Assembly (NCBI GenBank): GCA_900323505.1
Contig: OOIN01000003.1
Span: 248,001 to 312,000, forward strand
DNA: 64,000 bases
Direction of reading: 5' to 3'
DNA from: Ustilago trichophora
Lineage: Eukaryota; Basidiomycota; Ustilaginomycetes; Ustilaginales; Ustilaginaceae
Of the stretch, positions 29,997 through 40,467 are shown in pieces. A program made the translations under genes and the position numbers. The notes beneath the pieces were generated by a model, which did no database searches, was not told the origin of the DNA, and saw only the letters and a program-made list of their open reading frames with translations. Each line of letters begins with the position of its first letter. The first letter of the stretch is position 1.

Positions 29997-31630
29997 GTTG
30001 GGCAAAGGGTGATGAAAGGACGGCAGAGGCTGAGGTGCCGCCTCGCTGTCCTGGAAGAGGTTAGCCGGCGGGCGCAGCAAATAGACGATGGTAGTTGAGC
30101 CTGACCGCTAGCTGTCTGCGTTGCCAAGGCAATGGATGGATGGAGCAAGCGGAGCGATGGTAGCTCCTGCGAGAAAGGTGTGCGTATGCGGGTGTCTGAT
30201 GGACGTAATTGAGTGGCTGAGCTGCGGATGCGCAACTGAGCTCGACTGCTGTCACGTGGGATGATTTCTACAGTGTCGAAGCGATGCAAATCTGTGGCAG
30301 CAAGCTTGCAGAGGGTGGAATGGTCGGTATGATAGTAGCTGAAGCTCTATAGATGCTTTTGATGACGGTGTGCGAAACGTAGATAGATGCGGATTTGCTT
30401 TGTGTGATCCAAAAACGATGCGATGCCAGTTTCGGGTCCGATGTTCCTGCTTTTGCCGATGTGCCGATGCTACGGACAATGTGTTTGTGTCTGTACACTG
30501 GAGGTGTAAGATGGAGTGAATGGCGGCGCCAATCGATGTTGCCTTGCCTGGGAGATTGAGATGGTTGGATGGTGAATGGAACGAGAGATGGAGATGGTCG
30601 TTTGACCTGTCGAAAGCGAAATTGGTGGAGTTGAGCTGCGTCGGGAGATGCACGTCGAGTACAGTGACCGCAGAGACGCGACTTGTCTGTTGCGTGAGTG
30701 GCTAAACAGAAAATCAAAAAAGTCGAATTCTGAGAATTTTATCGAATTCTTGACTCCACACTCCTAGCCTCCAGCCTCGAATTTTGGAAAATCGTTTTTC
30801 GTTCGGGTGAAAAAACTCACCGTCATCTGGAAAACAGGACCCTGACTTCTCACGCTTGCTCGCTGCTGTTGCTGGAGACACGCGGAGATTGTACAACATC
30901 GTGTGGTGGGGAGCATGACTTGAAGCTCAGCTTAGAGAGTTGCAGTCAAGCAAACGACTGAAGATACAGCGCTGCTGATGTTGATGTTTGCTTCCTGAGC
31001 TGGATTGCCACATGCTATCTTTTGCTTGTGGCTAGGAACACTTGTTCCCACTGCACACCGTACCTAACTATCTTGGCCGCCGAACGTGCTGCGCAACGAT
31101 TGCAATAGACAGGCGTTCTTCTTTGTAGCACTTCACTACATCCCTTTCTGATCCGTCGGGGACCACGGCTGATCCGAAGACGAAATACCACCATCAGCTG
31201 CTCCTTCACCTCTGGTGACCACCACCACCTTTTGAACAGCATCATATTGAGAATCCCACGCTCCGGCAATGCTCATCGGCGAATCCGGTTACCAAGCTGC
31301 TCTGAAGCAGGGGAGCCATGATAGCGCAGCGCCATCTTTGTTGTCCTCTTCGCCTATGCTTGAGCCTGACGGAAGACTTCCGATGTCTAGAGTGTCGCTG
31401 TTTGCTCAACAGAGCATGCGGAGACACCCGTCGGCCTTTCCGTACACAACGAAAGTTGGACCCTGAATGGCGACCCACGTAACACGAGCAAGAACTTCGG
31501 CACTTCTCCGCTTTTACTTTTTTTTTGTAAGCTTCTGCGTCTGGTCGGGCAATTGAACGCTGAAATTCAACTCTTTGGGCTTGAAAATGGCGATCTTTTC
31601 TTTTCGGGATGACTCCGAGTCCAAAAGATC

Positions 31631-31677
<47 letters not shown>

Positions 31678-31885
31678 GCGTGGAAAATCTTGATAATCAG
31701 TGGGCTGATTGCTGCTGCTGCTGCTCCTTATGCACGGTGGCCGGAAAGTCTATATTTGAGACCGAGATGCGAAGGTGTCTCTCTCTCTCACTCACTCTTC
31801 TTTGCTTCTCGATTTATACACCTCACCTCAAGACTCTTTGACCTATTCACCTTTGCAGATCATCAACATCTGCTGGAACACAATC
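29997..31885. promoter_or_regulatory. Large divergent intergenic region, PP4 and D-2-hydroxyacid dehydrogenase genes
   Basis: About 1.9 kb, the largest gap between recognised genes after the left end. Open frames up to 149 codons are compositionally unlike the neighbours and match nothing I know. It ends with a (CT)n tract and then a pyrimidine-rich CTTTGCAG at about 31853-31860, which could be the acceptor of a 5' UTR intron. Confidence 0.5.
31633..31675. repeat. (CT)n dinucleotide repeat
   Basis: About 21 CT units, located some 210 bases upstream of the dehydrogenase start codon. Pyrimidine tracts are common near fungal transcription starts. Confidence 0.95.
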
Positions 31886-33592
31886 ATGATGAGCGCCACA
31901 CCAAGAGCGCGCGCCACAGGCCGATCCCTCGCCAAGCTCCTTCGACCCATTGTTCCAACTGCGCAGTCGGCTCTTCCACGAGCCATCGGCACCTCCGCTT
32001 CTGGTGCCGCAGCATCATTCTCGACTCGCGCTTCTTCTCACGCTCTTCCTTCGCTAGCATCCCGACGCACTCAGCCGTTCTCACCACGTCGTGGTCTGGC
32101 CACCGTTGCCCGCTCCGACGCCTTTGCCAACATCACCTCTGCCGACGTCGAGGCATTTGCAAAGATCCTTCCTTCTCCCTCTCAGATCCTCACCACCATC
32201 AAGCCCGAGTCCGGTTCCGCCGCCTCTTACCAGGTCGTCGATCCCAGCGAGCTCGACACTTTCAACAATGACTGGATGAACAAGTATCACGGAAAGTCGC
32301 AACTCGTCCTCAAGCCCAAGACCACCAAGGAAGTCTCGGAGATTATGAAATACTGCCACGGCAAGAACATTGCCGTCGTACCACAGGGTGGTAACACTGG
32401 TCTCGTCGGAGGTGGCGTGCCCGTCTTTGACGAAGTCGTGATTCAGCTCGGCGGTCTCAACCAGATCCGTTCATTTGACGAGGTTGCTGGTACACTCGTC
32501 TGCGACGCAGGATGCATTCTCGAGAGCCTCGACAACTACATTGCTGAAAAGGGCTACATGATGCCCCTCGATCTCGGTGCCAAGGGCTCTTGCCACATTG
32601 GAGGTAACGTCGCCACCAACGCTGGTGGTCTTCGATTCCTTCGCTACGGTAGCTTGCACGGCAACGTCCTCGGTCTCGAAGTCGTCCTTCCCGACGGCAC
32701 CATCATGGACAACCTCTCTACCCTTCGCAAGGACAACACCGGCTTCGACCTCAAGCAGCTCTTCATTGGATCCGAGGGCACCATCGGTCTCATCACTGGT
32801 GTCTCCATCACTACCCCTCGCCGACCCTCGGCAGTCAACGTTGCCGTCTTTGCCCTCGACTCGTACGAAGCCGTCCAGACCGTCTTTGGCCAAGTCAAGA
32901 AGCACTGTGGCGAGATCCTCTCCGCGTTTGAATTCTTCGACCAGACCTCTTTCGACGTTGTCCAGAAGCATGCCACCTCGCACGTTCGCGATCCCTTTGA
33001 GGCACGTCACCCCTTCTACGTCCTCATCGAGACCAGTGGTTCCAACAAGGACCACGATGACGAAAAGCTCCAAGTGCTCCTCGAGCACCTCATGGAAGAA
33101 GGTATGATTCAAGACGGCGTCCTCGCTCAGGACGAGACTCAACTCCAGGGTCTCTGGGCTTTGCGCGAGTCCATCCCCGAGGCAGCAGGAAAGATGGGCA
33201 AAGTGTTCAAGTACGATCTCTCCATGCCCATCAACAAGATGTACGAGCTCGTTCTCGACATGCGCAAGAGGTTCGACGAGCACGGTGTCCACGGAGAGGA
33301 CAAAGACGTAGGTGCAGTTTGCGGATACGGCCACATCGGCGATGGAAACCTGCACATCAACATCGTAGCAAAGAGCTACGATGAGAAGATCGAGAACATC
33401 ATCGAGCCATACATCTACGAGTGGACCTCAGATGTCAAGGGCAGTGTCAGTGCAGAGCACGGTTTGGGTCTGATGAAGGCGACAAAGATCGGTTACTCCA
33501 AGACACCAGAGAGCATCGAATACATGAAGAAGATCAAGGATCTCTTTGACCCCAAGGGCATCTTGAACCCTTACAAGTATATCCAGGTGTAG
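31886..33592 (+). CDS. FAD-linked D-2-hydroxyglutarate / D-lactate dehydrogenase, mitochondrial
   Basis: 568 residues from the ATG at 31886 (a second ATG follows immediately). About 75 N-terminal residues are rich in Arg, Ser and Ala with no acidic residue, consistent with a mitochondrial presequence. The PCMH-type FAD-binding domain has VVPQGGNTGLVGGGVPV (165-181), GAKGSCHIGGNVATNAGG and GSEGTIGLITGVSI. The C-terminal catalytic domain carries GYGHIGDGNLHINIV and SAEHGLGLMK, with the histidines that bind metal and substrate in this family. It resembles yeast Dld2/Dld3 and animal D2HGDH more than Dld1. It would oxidise D-2-hydroxyglutarate and possibly D-lactate; substrate preference cannot be decided from sequence. 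Confidence 0.92.
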   Translation: MMSATPRARATGRSLAKLLRPIVPTAQSALPRAIGTSASGAAASFSTRASSHALPSLASRRTQPFSPRRGLATVARSDAFANITSADVEAFAKILPSPSQILTTIKPESGSAASYQVVDPSELDTFNNDWMNKYHGKSQLVLKPKTTKEVSEIMKYCHGKNIAVVPQGGNTGLVGGGVPVFDEVVIQLGGLNQIRSFDEVAGTLVCDAGCILESLDNYIAEKGYMMPLDLGAKGSCHIGGNVATNAGGLRFLRYGSLHGNVLGLEVVLPDGTIMDNLSTLRKDNTGFDLKQLFIGSEGTIGLITGVSITTPRRPSAVNVAVFALDSYEAVQTVFGQVKKHCGEILSAFEFFDQTSFDVVQKHATSHVRDPFEARHPFYVLIETSGSNKDHDDEKLQVLLEHLMEEGMIQDGVLAQDETQLQGLWALRESIPEAAGKMGKVFKYDLSMPINKMYELVLDMRKRFDEHGVHGEDKDVGAVCGYGHIGDGNLHINIVAKSYDEKIENIIEPYIYEWTSDVKGSVSAEHGLGLMKATKIGYSKTPESIEYMKKIKDLFDPKGILNPYKYIQV

Positions 33593-33977
33593 ACAGCAGC
33601 GACTTTTGCTCAACGATAGAAAAGACATGACGTTCATTTGCTTGTAGTGCTTTCGTTTACAGTTTGCAGGGTGTGGCCGAAGCTTGAAGGATGTAGTGAA
33701 GAGAGAGAGAGGTTGATCCTGATGGGGTGAGCGAAGCTCGGAAATCGGGTGTGAGAAAGGATGTCGATTTCTCCACCTTGGGGCAATGCTTTATTTTCAA
33801 CTGAGCACCAACAAAAAGGAAGATTACCACATGCGAGCGTGCACCCTTCGCTTCCCTTTCTTCCGTGTCGATCCGAAGTTGCCATTCTTTCCTCCTAAAG
33901 CCTTCCCTCTCTCTTCTCACATTTCAACATTACCAGGAATCCCAAAGCTCACTAGCAACCATCTGTAATCTGCCAAG
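33593..33977. other. Intergenic, upstream of the MIX23/Cid2-like gene
   Basis: 385 nt between two plus-strand genes, nothing recognised. Confidence 0.6.
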
Positions 33978-34832
33978 ATGTCGACCTGGGTCTCACCGTC
34001 GCTCTCGAGGTTCAGCAAGACCACCACCTCGGAATCATCCTCTTCAACCGCTTCCTCCGGTGAACAACCTTCGCAATTCGCTCCGCAATACGAATCCGTC
34101 ACTCTCGGATCCAAATCCGTCCTTCAACCTCTGACTCCACCATCGGTTACGAATCTTACGCCGTCTACCTGTCTTGCCATGAGCGAATTTTCGCATCTCT
34201 TGCGTCAGTATCGTCAGTTGGACGATGGAATCACAACGCGGCTGAATCGAAGTTTTGCTCGATCTCGTGCATTGGGTCAATCTTCCAGTCCTTCTTTGCT
34301 GTCTAATTCGGGGATGACTTCTGCCAGTAGTGAAGATCTGGGAGTAAGCACATATGCCACTCCGGCGCCAGGAGCATGTGCTGCATTTTGGAGGGAATTG
34401 GTAGACGTTTGGATGGGTAGAGAAGACGTTGTCAAGTTTTGTATCCATGTTACCGATCAGCAAAACCAACCCTCTCCCATCCCTACCTCACAGACACTTC
34501 CAACACCAAATCGTCAACACCCAAGTGATAGACTCCTCGACGCAGACTACCGCCCCTCCTCCTCCTCATCCTCCTCATCATCATCATCACCTTCAGCACA
34601 ACACCGTTGGAGCAGAGCCGAAAATAGCGCAGAAACACTCGCCCGTCAACTACACAACGAATTGAAAGTCGAAAGTATCATCCGTGCAAGAAGTCTAGAC
34701 GTCTTCAAATCAAGATGTCGATTCTTCACCCCTTCTCCTCCACAGGGCCCAGAGGGAGATAGAGAAAGAGCAATGTGGTTGGGTATCCCTACACCAGTAG
34801 AGAGAGCCGCTTCACAGGGCGTCTTGCCTTAG
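33978..34832 (+). CDS. MIX23 / caffeine-induced death protein 2 (Cid2) family protein
   Basis: 284 residues from the ATG at 33978. Conserved blocks are CLAMSEFSHLLRQYRQLDDG followed by ITTRLNRS, then CAAFWRELVDVWMGREDVVK followed by FCIHVTD. Late in the protein come LHNELKVESIIRARSLDVF and KSRCRFF. These match the Cid2/MIX23 (CCDC58) family, whose members include mitochondrial intermembrane-space proteins that assist import. The smut protein is longer because of Ser-rich inserts, including a poly-Ser run near residues 195-206 coded by TCC/TCA triplets. No cleavable presequence is evident. It is convergent with VPS41, with 165 nt between stops. Confidence 0.75.
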   Translation: MSTWVSPSLSRFSKTTTSESSSSTASSGEQPSQFAPQYESVTLGSKSVLQPLTPPSVTNLTPSTCLAMSEFSHLLRQYRQLDDGITTRLNRSFARSRALGQSSSPSLLSNSGMTSASSEDLGVSTYATPAPGACAAFWRELVDVWMGREDVVKFCIHVTDQQNQPSPIPTSQTLPTPNRQHPSDRLLDADYRPSSSSSSSSSSSPSAQHRWSRAENSAETLARQLHNELKVESIIRARSLDVFKSRCRFFTPSPPQGPEGDRERAMWLGIPTPVERAASQGVLP

Positions 34833-34997
34833 CCTAGCTTAGACTTCCCCTTTTTGTATAACATCGACGAGAAGAAAAAAAAAGCAAATATCACACCACC
34901 AATCACATCACTTCACATCGGATGGAGAGCGAAGCAATTGATACATTGAAATGCTTGCGAACAGATTCACCCAGAAAGAGTAGAGATTGGTGATGAA

Positions 34998-37900
34998 TCA
35001 GGCAGAGACACCACCACCACCGCCGGTTTGCATGGAAAGCCCATCTTTACGACAAGTAGGACACCCTTTCTTACCAACCAACGTCGATCGCAATCGAGCT
35101 TCATACTTGAGTCTCGCTTGAAACTGCGCCACTCCATCTTGGGCCCGTTGCAGTGGTCCATAGGTCGACATTTCAACCAACGATGCTGCTGTCGTTCTCG
35201 ACACTCCTCCACCACCGCCGATTGTCTTCTGCGCTTCGCCTTCTCCGTTTGTATCTGACGAGGACTGGCGATGTTCGATCCGGTTCCAGCGCTGCCTGAT
35301 GCTCGGTGTTCCAGCAAAAGCTTGTGTAGTCGTGCAGTTGACTTCTCCCGATACCAACCCCGCAGTGGATTTGACGACGGGAACGTTGGCCGGTGGCAAT
35401 AGGCATTTCAAATGATGCACATGTCCACACAGATACACCACCACTTTACTCTGTCTCGCCTTGCTGTACGTATCCTCCGCTCCACCGCCTCCTGCTCCTC
35501 CCGCAGCAGTCGGTTTAGCTGCAAACAGGGCAAGATCGCAACTCGAACATACAGATTCGTCATCGACATAGCTGGCGTACAATTGCGACCTCTGCAATTC
35601 ATCACTGAGCACCTTTGTGTCATGGCTCAAGATCGCCTCGCATCCTTCAAGCAGGCTGATCTGCAGTGTGAAGTCGGACAAAATCTTGATGAGCGCCGCT
35701 TTAAGCCCCGGGATCTCCAGACCGTTCTTGATCCTTCGAATGAGTCGGATCGGATCGATTTCCGCCCCGACATTCTCCAGCAATCCGCGGATGAAAGCTG
35801 GACGTGATTCGGAATAGCCCAACAGATCTTCCCACAGATCATCGTCGTTCTGTTCTTTAGCAAAGTCGATGGCTCGTTCGACATCACCTAGACGTTCGAT
35901 GATGAGGGAGAGAGCTCGCTTGTTGTCTCCGACACGACCGAGGAGGAAGACCATCTCGGGTACATAGTCGTGCTCCTCGCAGATGGCATAGGCCTTTTCG
36001 AAGCTGTAGAACGAAGACATGGCGCGCAAGTAGGGCATGAGTCGAGTCGATTCGTACTCGGCGTACAGTTTGACTTGCACATCGCAGAAGGGGGTCACTT
36101 GCTGCGGGTCTCGATCGAACAAGGCGTCCAGGTACATGTAGAGGTATCGTGGATGCGATTCGAGCTGTGAGATGACTCTGCCGATCGGGATCGAGTATGT
36201 GTGGTCGACGAGGAGCTCGATCGCCGCACCATGTTTGGACGTTTCTTTGGTGCGCCGTGTCTTGAGATCCTCTTCGAACTCGATCAGCAGCAATGCTTGG
36301 TCTTGCACTGCGGTGAAGAGGTTATTCTCCCGGATGAGATCAAAGACATTGGAGCGCCGCAATCGCAGATAGTACTGTAACGCTTTCCCTGGCTGCCTGT
36401 TGCGAATGAAGATCTCAGCCAGACACTCCATCAACAGTCTCTTGTCCTCCCCCTTCTTCCCCTCGCCAGACTTCAACCGATCCTCGATCGCAAGCACAAC
36501 CGCTGGAGTCGAGTAGATCTCTGGCGGCCATTCCTGGATGGTCTCCAACAACTTGTCCAAATCGTGTTGCAGAAAGTGCGCAAGGATCATGTCGTAGATC
36601 ATCTCGCTCAGCGTAGGATCCGAGGTAGGGATGAACGGGATCGCGAGCCCGAGCTTACCCTTTTCGACGAAGAGGAAGATCCAATCTTCCCAAGCTGAGA
36701 CGTTGCGGCCGAGGATCTTGCTCGCCACTCTGGCGGCTTCCGAGTATCGATCCTCTTCGAAGAGCCAGTTGAGATACTTTTTGCCGATCTCTTCCGCATC
36801 GAATCCGTTGGCAAGTGCTGCTGTGCGTCCCATGGCTTCAACTTTGACCAGTGCCTCTTGGAATCGCTGACGCTCTAGAAGCCACTCGACGTGGTCCTTT
36901 TCGTCGCGTGGTTTTGAAACGACAATGTCGCGAGGACTGACGACGTAGAACTGAGAAGCCTCGGTGGATTCCGCGCGCACTTTGCGGCCGGCGAGTAGAG
37001 CGGCCGAATAGGCATGCGCTTCGACGGAGGGTACCAGCAGGTAGTCATTGCACTGGAAGCGTGAATAGTCATTGAGACTGAGGACATCCGAGCTGAGTTC
37101 TTCACCGGCACGGCTGATGATTCTCAACTCTGGTCGCAGTGCTTCGCGGCGTTTGAAAGCTCGATGCACCGACCCGTTATCTTGCTCGTCATCATCGTCA
37201 TCATCTGACTCCTCGGGATCTTCCGTGACATAAGCAAGCACGAGGTAGTCCAGCCCGTACGGCGCGATGCCCGAGATCATGCAATCGAGCTGGAAGATGG
37301 CCGTGATCTCGACAAGGTATTGCGGGTGAGCTGCACCGGCGCCGGGAACGCCGACCTTACTTAGGGCCGAGGCGGCGTTGGTGGTAGAATTCGAAGCAAT
37401 GCTCGCTCCGGATGAAGCGATAGCACCTCCGCTTTGCTTCTCCTTGATCTTGGCTACTTTGATGTGATCCGCCCATGCAATGAGAAGGGTACGGTCGTCC
37501 TGCCAATAGAGCGTGCAGCGGTGCAAGTCTCCACGCACATCCTTACTTGGTGCACTGATGAAGCTGATCCTCTGCTTTGCATCCGTGTCGTATACCCTGA
37601 CGCCTCTATCACTCGCCCAAGCAATCATGTTGCCCCTCCACCTCGTGGTCCAAATAGGTCCCTCACCCGAGTGAAGCACCGACTCTTTATGTCCAAACCA
37701 GCTCTTCTCCCGGTGTGTCAGAGCCCCTGCCATACCTCCGCAAACGAAGGCTCGAGAAGACTTGCGCCCAAAGTTTGGCTCGAGAGAGATACATCGCATC
37801 GGACGCTTAAAGTCAAAGACGTACTGCTCGGCGGTGGCAAGGGCGGAAATGGATACGAGACCATCCATCGAGGCAGCGGCGACAAAGTCGGAGGTGTTGT

Positions 37901-39041
37901 CAATGACGAGATCGAGGATGGAGGCGGTGTGGAGACGAAAGCCTTTGACCAGGTTGCCGTCAATGTCGAGGATGTAGATCATGCCTGCGTGGGTGCCGAG
38001 CGCCATGAAGCGAGAGGAGAGGGCAAAGGCTGAGGCGGTGTCGCGTTTGAGGACATCGCTGACGCCACCCTTGACGCGCGAGTACTTGAGCGACGGCTCG
38101 ACATCGTCTTCTCCGTCCTCGTCCGAGCTTTCTTCATCTTCGCCGCTGTCAGACTCGGATTGAAGCTCTTGATCATATTCCTCCCCCTCGTCAGATTCTG
38201 GTGCAGAACCCTCCTGCCCTGTCTCCTTTGCGTGATCCCGGGGCAAGCTGGACTCGGACATCGCATCGGAGGTCCGTCGCGCTCTTGTCTTTGCATAGCC
38301 GTCCTCTTTGCCTGTCACGGACTGGGCTTCAGCCTCTCCAGATACCGATCTCGCATCGTCACTCGCTGCAAGGTCCTGATCGCCTTCCGGCATCTCACCC
38401 TCCAACAGCACCGTCATCCTCTTCTTGCTCGCAGCCTCGTACTGAGAGTCCCGACTCGACTCGCCTCTAGGCAAGGAAGGCCTCTTCCTCCTTGGCCCTG
38501 GCGAAGTAGGCAGCGAGTCTAGCGAGCTCAGGCTGGTTCTGCCCGCTGAAGAAGAGCTCTCGGTCCTCCTTAGTGAGTCGGGTCTTCGCTTGTGTGTGCG
38601 TTTCCTCGGTGAAGTCGGCCCTGAAGACGCAGCTGCGGCCAAGATCTCTGCGGCCAGAGACAAACCTTCGCCTTCAGCTCCTGACGGCTTGTCCGCAGCA
38701 TCTTGCTCTTGCTTTTTGTTGTCTGTCTCTCCTGGCGCGTAGTCCATCTCGAGTTGGCCTGCTTCTTCATCGTCATCGTCAGGAAGCAATACTGGTTGGA
38801 CATCCGTGTCTGCTGCAGCAGCAGCGACTTTCGCTCCTGCGTCGTCCTCCCTATCCTCATCCCCTGGACCACTTCCAGAGGCATCATCCGAGGCCTCGGT
38901 CTGCCGCAATGAGTCGGTGCGCAGTGCAGGTCTCTCGCGACGCCCAAATCCACGCGTGGCGAATGTCGGGAAGTGGAGATCTGCTGCCTGCCTCTGTCGG
39001 ATCTCGTCGGCCAACTTGACCGTCTCTTTTGGTGATGACAT
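34998..39041 (-). CDS. VPS41: VPS41, HOPS complex subunit
   Basis: 1347 residues in one exon from the ATG at 39041. The first 330 residues or so are disordered, with poly-Ala/Ser and strongly acidic stretches. A beta-propeller follows with LKYSRVKGGVSDVLKRDTAS, GTHAGMIYILDIDGN and KSWFGHKESVLHSGEGPIW. Next is an alpha-solenoid with clathrin-heavy-chain-type repeats (VEWLLERQRFQEALVKVEAM, YPIGRVISQLESHPRYLYM-like segment). A C-terminal RING-like zinc finger begins near residue 1167 (CSSCDLALF) and ends with CPTCRKDG near 1330, with an insert between. VPS41 is the HOPS subunit that tethers vesicles at the vacuole and takes part in AP-3 traffic. The long N-terminal extension exceeds that of yeast Vps41 (992 residues). 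Confidence 0.94.
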   Translation of the reverse strand: MSSPKETVKLADEIRQRQAADLHFPTFATRGFGRRERPALRTDSLRQTEASDDASGSGPGDEDREDDAGAKVAAAAADTDVQPVLLPDDDDEEAGQLEMDYAPGETDNKKQEQDAADKPSGAEGEGLSLAAEILAAAASSGPTSPRKRTHKRRPDSLRRTESSSSAGRTSLSSLDSLPTSPGPRRKRPSLPRGESSRDSQYEAASKKRMTVLLEGEMPEGDQDLAASDDARSVSGEAEAQSVTGKEDGYAKTRARRTSDAMSESSLPRDHAKETGQEGSAPESDEGEEYDQELQSESDSGEDEESSDEDGEDDVEPSLKYSRVKGGVSDVLKRDTASAFALSSRFMALGTHAGMIYILDIDGNLVKGFRLHTASILDLVIDNTSDFVAAASMDGLVSISALATAEQYVFDFKRPMRCISLEPNFGRKSSRAFVCGGMAGALTHREKSWFGHKESVLHSGEGPIWTTRWRGNMIAWASDRGVRVYDTDAKQRISFISAPSKDVRGDLHRCTLYWQDDRTLLIAWADHIKVAKIKEKQSGGAIASSGASIASNSTTNAASALSKVGVPGAGAAHPQYLVEITAIFQLDCMISGIAPYGLDYLVLAYVTEDPEESDDDDDDEQDNGSVHRAFKRREALRPELRIISRAGEELSSDVLSLNDYSRFQCNDYLLVPSVEAHAYSAALLAGRKVRAESTEASQFYVVSPRDIVVSKPRDEKDHVEWLLERQRFQEALVKVEAMGRTAALANGFDAEEIGKKYLNWLFEEDRYSEAARVASKILGRNVSAWEDWIFLFVEKGKLGLAIPFIPTSDPTLSEMIYDMILAHFLQHDLDKLLETIQEWPPEIYSTPAVVLAIEDRLKSGEGKKGEDKRLLMECLAEIFIRNRQPGKALQYYLRLRRSNVFDLIRENNLFTAVQDQALLLIEFEEDLKTRRTKETSKHGAAIELLVDHTYSIPIGRVISQLESHPRYLYMYLDALFDRDPQQVTPFCDVQVKLYAEYESTRLMPYLRAMSSFYSFEKAYAICEEHDYVPEMVFLLGRVGDNKRALSLIIERLGDVERAIDFAKEQNDDDLWEDLLGYSESRPAFIRGLLENVGAEIDPIRLIRRIKNGLEIPGLKAALIKILSDFTLQISLLEGCEAILSHDTKVLSDELQRSQLYASYVDDESVCSSCDLALFAAKPTAAGGAGGGGAEDTYSKARQSKVVVYLCGHVHHLKCLLPPANVPVVKSTAGLVSGEVNCTTTQAFAGTPSIRQRWNRIEHRQSSSDTNGEGEAQKTIGGGGGVSRTTAASLVEMSTYGPLQRAQDGVAQFQARLKYEARLRSTLVGKKGCPTCRKDGLSMQTGGGGGVSA

Positions 39042-39467
39042 GGATGGAGACGCAGCTCAGCTCTACGGGATGGAACTGAACAAATGCTACCTGACTTCCT
39101 TCCGTTGCGAAAGTCTTATCCTTGTTAAAAGCTCGTCATGGGTACGGCGTCGTAATCGAGTTCGAGGGACTGCGCTGGTTAGGCGGAAAAAAAGGCCTTG
39201 TCGATCCTCGCTTTGATGGATGTCAGTGCACAGCTGCCTGGATCACAGCCAATTTGGCGGCTATATTGTATGAGGCCAAGCTGTATGTGCTGGATAGATG
39301 GAGACGATGAGAGATTGGTCGATAGGCTGTGATCCTGAAAAGTGACTACAGAACTTGGCAAAGTGCGTGCTGAGAGTGGAGGGGTAGTCCGTGCATATCA
39401 ACGAATGCCAGCGTACTCAAAGATTGCATATATATGTGTGCAACTTTTTTTGTGTGTCTGTATCGAA
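39042..39467. other. Intergenic: VPS41 promoter side and tRNA 5' flank
   Basis: 426 nt, no gene recognised. Confidence 0.6.
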
Positions 39468-39571
39468 GGCAAGATGGCCGAGTGGTCTAAGGCGTAGCAT
39501 TAAGGAAGATATCCTGAGCAATCAGGAAAACCTGCTATCTTCGGGCGTGGGTTCGAATCCCACTCTTGTCA
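39468..39571 (+). tRNA. tRNA-Leu (anticodon AAG) with a 26-nt intron
   Basis: The acceptor stem GGCAAGA pairs with TCTTGTC (one G-U), followed by discriminator A39571. The D arm is GCC...GGC with GAGTGGTCTAA in the loop. Anticodon stem TAGCA/TGCTA encloses TT-AAG-G, so the anticodon AAG is at 39502-39504. An intron at 39506-39531 follows position 37 and contains a CCTGA/TCAGG hairpin. The variable region is extended (type II), and the T arm is GTGGG-TTCGAAT-CCCAC. A T-run beginning at about 39578 serves as the pol III terminator. The three bases CCA after the discriminator are probably coincidental. It reads CUU/CUC leucine codons after A34-to-inosine editing. Confidence 0.95.
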
Positions 39572-40467
39572 CCATTCTTTTTTCCTTTTTTGTTTCCTGC
39601 GACTTCTTCGCTGACTTTGGGGGCTTTGATTTCACCAGTATGTCAGAGGGGACATCATATGGCAGGAACCCGACGACAGTGATTAACATGGTGGATGGGC
39701 TCGGTGTGGCCATGTCTGTTGGTGTTGAAGAAGCTTTGCTACGGGCTGATTGCTACTTTTCTTGGACGAGGTTGGTGTGTGTTGCTGATCCTTCATACTT
39801 CGTCTCTGACAAACTCGGTCTTTCCACTCGAATTGTCGTCGTGAGCCTCAGCAACCCATCACTTGCACCGTACCAAATTGTCTAGCCAAGGCTTGTCTTG
39901 GGTTCCAAAGTATGAGCATCATGAGCCTGCAAAAGGAGCGATGAGCTAGCTCCGCTTGCCGCTCGGAACCCTTGACCATTATTTCTCCCGCTTGGCTGTA
40001 GCACTTCGAAATGTGCTGGCGACTTTTCTTCTGGCAGTCTTTGAATCGGCACTCAATATCAACACATGGGGCCAATCGACCCTTACCATGCTTTGTGGGG
40101 AAAGCACACAATTCCCTCTCTCGGTTACAGGATCCAAAAGTACTGAGATATCCACAAACCTATGCCGCTCAGCACGATGCTGTCTAACGGATGCACCGTC
40201 ATCGCTCGTACCAATTGCACGTTTCAGGACGGCGCACCTCGGATCGACACTGTCTTTCGTGCACCATTCGTCTTTCCTCTGTCACCTCTCCTTCTACACT
40301 GTACGAGAGCCGGATTCATCCTTACGACCGACGTCAATTGTCCGATAAACGCTGTCAATCTGACTCAATCTATGCTGTGGTATCACGCTCGTGTGCGGTT
40401 CTGATGGGGTGTTTATTGCTAGTTCGGTGATAATGCAGCCGAAAGGAATGCAAGCTGTGCAGGGCAT
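39572..40467. other. Intergenic: tRNA 3' flank and NDUFA13 3' flank
   Basis: About 0.9 kb. Short open frames on the plus strand overlap the tRNA or lack family features. Nothing else recognised. Confidence 0.6.

Noticed and set aside
30268..30717. 149-codon minus-strand frame upstream of PP4
   Set aside because: No family features, no homologous pattern, and no upstream or downstream exons could be proposed.
39572..39574. Genome-encoded CCA after tRNA-Leu
   Set aside because: Eukaryotic tRNAs receive CCA after transcription; three matching bases are easily chance.
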